This document shows, piece after piece, positions 30,296 through 33,168 of a stretch of DNA of 33,168 nt (positions within the stretch are counted from its first letter, which is position 1; every line of letters begins with the position of its first letter). The stretch is from assembly GCF_900111125.1 (NCBI RefSeq), contig NZ_FOGE01000039.1, positions 1 through 33,168 on the forward strand, in the 5' to 3' direction. This stretch comes from Sphingobium sp. YR768 (GTDB lineage: Bacteria > Pseudomonadota > Alphaproteobacteria > Sphingomonadales > Sphingomonadaceae). Position numbers and translations under genes: made by a program. The notes below the pieces were generated by a model that worked only from the letters and a program-made list of their open reading frames with translations, ran no database searches and was not told where the DNA came from.

Positions 30296-32869
30296 ATGTT
30301 GGCTATGGATTTCTCGAACACCTTCGCCAATACTTCTAACGAGGCAGAACGGCTCACGACGCTGCGGAAACTGGATATTCTTGATACACCGCCCGAACGG
30401 GATTTTGACGAAATCACGCGACTCGCCGCAACCGCGCTTGGAGTTGCGAGCGCAGCGGTCAGTTTGATCGATGACCAGCGGCAATGGTTCAAGTCGCGCC
30501 ACGGCATCCCCTTCGCCGAAACCCCTCGCGACGTCGCCTTCTGCACGCACACGATCGCTTCGCGCGAAATCCTGATTGTAACCGATGCCGCGCACGATGA
30601 TCGTTTCAGCGGGAATCCGCTGGTCACTCAGGAAGATGGCATCCGCTTTTATGCCGGCGTGCCGCTGATCGTCAGTTCCGGCTACTGCGTGGGCACTTTG
30701 TGCGTATTTGACCCTGTTGCACGTGCTGGCCTCACAAACGAACAGCGCGCGATGCTTCTCGACCTGGCCATGCTCGCTACCGATCTTATCGAATCCCGCC
30801 AGCATCGCCGCATGGGCGAGATCGCGGCGCGCGTGGTCGAGGCGACGTCCGATGCGGTCGTGGCCGCCGATCAGAGTGGGGCCATCGTATACTGGAATCC
30901 GGCGGCAGCGCGTATGTTCGGACGGGAGCACGAAGAAGCGATCGGCCGTAATTTCGAGTTTATTATTCCGGATCGCCTCGCCGCAGGGTATCGCGATATA
31001 CTCGCGCGCGCGATAGCCGATACAAGTACGCGGCTTGTAGGCAGTTCAGTGGAGCTCGTAGGCATGCGCGCCGACGGTGGGGAATTTCCGGTCGAGCTTT
31101 CCCTCGCATCTTGGGGTGTCGCGGCACGCGACACCGGCTTCGCTGCGATCATCCGAGATACTAGTAGACGTAAGGAAATCGAGCGCAAGGGCGAGAATAC
31201 CAAAAATTTCCTGGACACTGTCATTCGCAATCTTCCGGCGATGCTTTTCGTCAAGGATGCGGAAACACGCCAATATCTTATGCTAAACCAAGCGGGTGAA
31301 GCCGCGATTGGTAAGACCGCGCAAGAAATCATTGGCCATACCGATCGTGAACTCTTTCAGAGCTATGGCGAGAGCTACGAACAGCGCGATAGCGAGGCGG
31401 TTGCGGCGTCCTCAGCGCTGACATTCGAAAGCGAGTTCGTCCGTGAGAACGGTGAGTCCGTTCATCTTCGCACCACCAGAACAGTGATCGATGGACCCGA
31501 TCGTCCTCGTCAATTTATTCTCGGTGTCTCGGAAGACGTCACCGCCACTCGCCTCGCCGAAGCGCAGGTGCTCAAACTGGCCCATTATGACGCGCTGACC
31601 GGCCTGCTCAATCGCGCCAGCTTCACCGATCGATTCCATCGTCTGGTTCAGGACGCCGAAAATTTTGCACTTCTTACGATCGATCTGGACCGGTTCAAGA
31701 TGGTCAATGACCAGTTCGGCCACCCAGTTGGCGATGATGTGCTCATGCAAGTCGGTGATCGCCTTCGTACTGCTGTCGGAGAAGACGGCTGGATTGCGCG
31801 GATCGGCGGCGATGAGTTTGTGGTGGTTCTGACCAGCGGTCAGCTGCGCGAGCGATCAGGGACCATCGCCGCAGCGATCATCGCCGATATCGCACGGCCA
31901 TTCGCAACGGAGAAATGTGTCGCACACGCCGGCGCCTCGATCGGCATTGTCCTGGCGCCCGATGACGGTACGACCACTGCTCAGCTCCGAGAGAATGTTG
32001 ATCTCGCGCTCTACCGGGCCAAACAAATCGGCAAGGGTAATGCCTGCTTCTTCAATGCGGAGATGGATGCTGCTGCCCAAGACCGTCGCATGCTGGAGAA
32101 GGACCTTTGGGCTTCAGTCGTCGCGGGCGATATCGCCCTTGCGTACCAGCCGGTGCTGGCAGCGAAGACAGGACAGATCACCAGTGTCGAAGCACTCGCT
32201 CGCTGGACCCACGCGGAGCGTGGGCCGATACGGCCGGATATCTTCATACCGCTGGCCGAGGAATGCGGCCTTATCGACACGCTGGGTGAACAGCTGTTAC
32301 GACGAGCGTGCCACGACGCGCAGACTTGGCCCGATCATGTGCGAGTTGCCGTCAATCTGTCACCGCTCCAGTTCTTGTCGGGCAAGCTCATCCAGACCGT
32401 CCGCGATGCCATTGCGACATCACGAATCCGCGCCGATCGACTCCAGCTCGAAGTAACCGAGGGCCTTGTCATCCGCGACGTCGAGCGAACCTTCGAGCAG
32501 CTGGAGCAGCTGCGCGCGCTCGGCATCCAGGTTCTAATCGATGATTTTGGGGTGGGCTACTCCTCGCTCAGCTATTTCCAGCGTTTCCCCTTCGACAAGG
32601 TCAAGCTCGACAAAAGCTTCGTCGACGAGATCGCGACGTCGCGCGCGGCGAAAGCTATCGTCAAGGCCGTAGTCGGTCTGGGCGAAGAACTGGACATGGG
32701 CGTGGTTGCCGAAGGTGTCGAGACCGAGGAGCAAATGCAACTCCTTGTCGCCAGCGGGTGTACGCATTTGCAGGGCTATTTTTTTAGCCGTCCGGTGTCT
32801 GCAGATGCGATGCGGACCATATTAGGTGTAGTGTCCGATACCGCGACGAGCGGTTCGGCAGCAGCCTAG
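30296..32869 (+). CDS. GAF-PAS-PAS-GGDEF-EAL c-di-GMP signalling protein
   Basis: 857 aa from ATG 30296; an in-frame ATG lies three codons in. GAF domain (about 20-170): DILDTPPERDFDEITRLAA, AFCTHTI, FYAGVPLIVSSGYCVGTLCV. First PAS about 175-290 (AIVYWNPAAARMFGR), second about 300-425 (LPAMLFVKDAETRQYLMLN). GGDEF about 430-590 with the intact active motif RIGGDEF and DALTGLLNRASF. EAL about 605-850 with SVEALARW, VNLSPLQF, LIDDFGVGYSSLSYFQRFPFDKVKLDKSFV and EGVET, so both cyclase and phosphodiesterase residues are present. It has no membrane segment and is cytosolic. The GAF start is of the kind often found in diguanylate cyclases, with an unknown ligand. It stands alone between two broken regions. 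Confidence 0.95.
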   Translation: MLAMDFSNTFANTSNEAERLTTLRKLDILDTPPERDFDEITRLAATALGVASAAVSLIDDQRQWFKSRHGIPFAETPRDVAFCTHTIASREILIVTDAAHDDRFSGNPLVTQEDGIRFYAGVPLIVSSGYCVGTLCVFDPVARAGLTNEQRAMLLDLAMLATDLIESRQHRRMGEIAARVVEATSDAVVAADQSGAIVYWNPAAARMFGREHEEAIGRNFEFIIPDRLAAGYRDILARAIADTSTRLVGSSVELVGMRADGGEFPVELSLASWGVAARDTGFAAIIRDTSRRKEIERKGENTKNFLDTVIRNLPAMLFVKDAETRQYLMLNQAGEAAIGKTAQEIIGHTDRELFQSYGESYEQRDSEAVAASSALTFESEFVRENGESVHLRTTRTVIDGPDRPRQFILGVSEDVTATRLAEAQVLKLAHYDALTGLLNRASFTDRFHRLVQDAENFALLTIDLDRFKMVNDQFGHPVGDDVLMQVGDRLRTAVGEDGWIARIGGDEFVVVLTSGQLRERSGTIAAAIIADIARPFATEKCVAHAGASIGIVLAPDDGTTTAQLRENVDLALYRAKQIGKGNACFFNAEMDAAAQDRRMLEKDLWASVVAGDIALAYQPVLAAKTGQITSVEALARWTHAERGPIRPDIFIPLAEECGLIDTLGEQLLRRACHDAQTWPDHVRVAVNLSPLQFLSGKLIQTVRDAIATSRIRADRLQLEVTEGLVIRDVERTFEQLEQLRALGIQVLIDDFGVGYSSLSYFQRFPFDKVKLDKSFVDEIATSRAAKAIVKAVVGLGEELDMGVVAEGVETEEQMQLLVASGCTHLQGYFFSRPVSADAMRTILGVVSDTATSGSAAA

Positions 32870-32885
32870 CGCCACTGATCGGACA

Positions 32886-33054
32886 CTATAGCGCTGGCGT
32901 CAGACTAATGACCGCGACGATTACGCTGCATTTCCCCATCGCTGTGGCCATGAGCGGTGGCGCCCAGGCCCCATGTCCAAGATGAGGCAGCATCGCGCTG
33001 ACTGCGAGCAGGCATGCTACCAATAACAGAACGGCGCTCTAGCGATAGGCAGGC
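32886..33054 (-). pseudogene. Small membrane protein with in-frame stop
   Basis: The minus-strand frame reads RPAYR, a TAG stop, then SAVLLLVACLLAVSAMLPHLGHGAW, and ends GKCSVIVAVISLTPAL with a stop at 32886. Two hydrophobic segments suggest a small inner-membrane protein of about 55 residues. The TAG could be a single-base change from TGG. The 5' end is lost at the junction with the IS5 fragment. Family not recognised; an alternative is translation from the internal ATG (MLPHLGHG). Confidence 0.35.
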
Positions 33055-33168
33055 CTAGTTGCTGATAGGACCGTAGGCGCCGTCGGCAAAGAGGTGCTTG
33101 AGCCACGGCCAGCGTTTGCGGATCGCAGTGACGATGGTCTGGGCGCCGGCGCTATCGGAGATGTCGGC
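33055..33168 (-). pseudogene. IS5-family transposase fragment at window edge
   Basis: The minus-strand frame open at the window end reads ADISDSAGAQTIVTAIRKRWPWLKHLFADGAYGPISN and stops at 33055. It carries the region around the second catalytic Asp (LFADGAY) of IS5-family transposases. Relatives continue for about 80 residues past GAY, so the gene is truncated here by fusion to other sequence. The 5' part lies outside the window. Confidence 0.8.

Noticed and set aside
1..33168. CRISPR arrays, rRNA genes, complete tRNA genes, toxin-antitoxin pairs
   Set aside because: I looked for regular short repeats, conserved RNA segments and paired small genes; only a tRNA-Gly 3' half was found.

Overview
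The window looks like an accessory, insertion-sequence-rich stretch of an alphaproteobacterial genome or large plasmid, most likely from a sphingomonad. This is an inference from GC-rich coding, the LOV/HWE kinase types, DUF2171 and YozE-like small proteins, and GGAAC-N17-CGTT (EcfG-type) promoters; no rRNA or other chromosomal marker fixes the taxon.

Layout. 1-2919: an intact IS66-family element (135-2696, exact 8-bp target duplication tgcgcaac) splits the leader of an IS5-family remnant. 2920-7500: a graveyard with two small genes, a frameshifted IS5 (IS427-like) transposase, an internally deleted amidase, an unidentified coding remnant, a LysR C-terminus, an IS21 istB remnant and one small gene. 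7568-8950: an IS110-family element with structured non-coding flanks. 9580-15620: a small gene, then an IS4-family transposase gene interrupted by one IS66 element that is itself interrupted by a second, near-identical IS66 copy.

15623-24839 is the functional core. A LovK-like LOV-HWE histidine kinase overlaps a single-domain response regulator, convergent with a LOV-PAS-GAF hybrid histidine kinase. Next come a UbiB/AarF-type kinase and a protein with a degenerate GGDEF domain. Both of these carry perfect EcfG-type general-stress promoters, and a weaker match precedes the LOV-HWE kinase. Small stress-type proteins (zinc-ribbon-like, YozE-like, DUF2171) follow. Together they suggest a light, stress and c-di-GMP signalling island; PhyR, NepR and EcfG are not in the window.

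25196-33168: a small gene, IS110, IS5, another small gene, a GH19-like lysin tail, an IS66 tnpA fragment, and a serine-recombinase C-terminus running into the 3' half of tRNA-Gly(UCC), which looks like an old attachment site. A truncated second copy of the UbiB gene with its EcfG promoter still intact follows. Then an intact GAF-PAS-PAS-GGDEF-EAL protein, and finally a broken small membrane gene abutting an IS5 transposase fragment cut by the window end.
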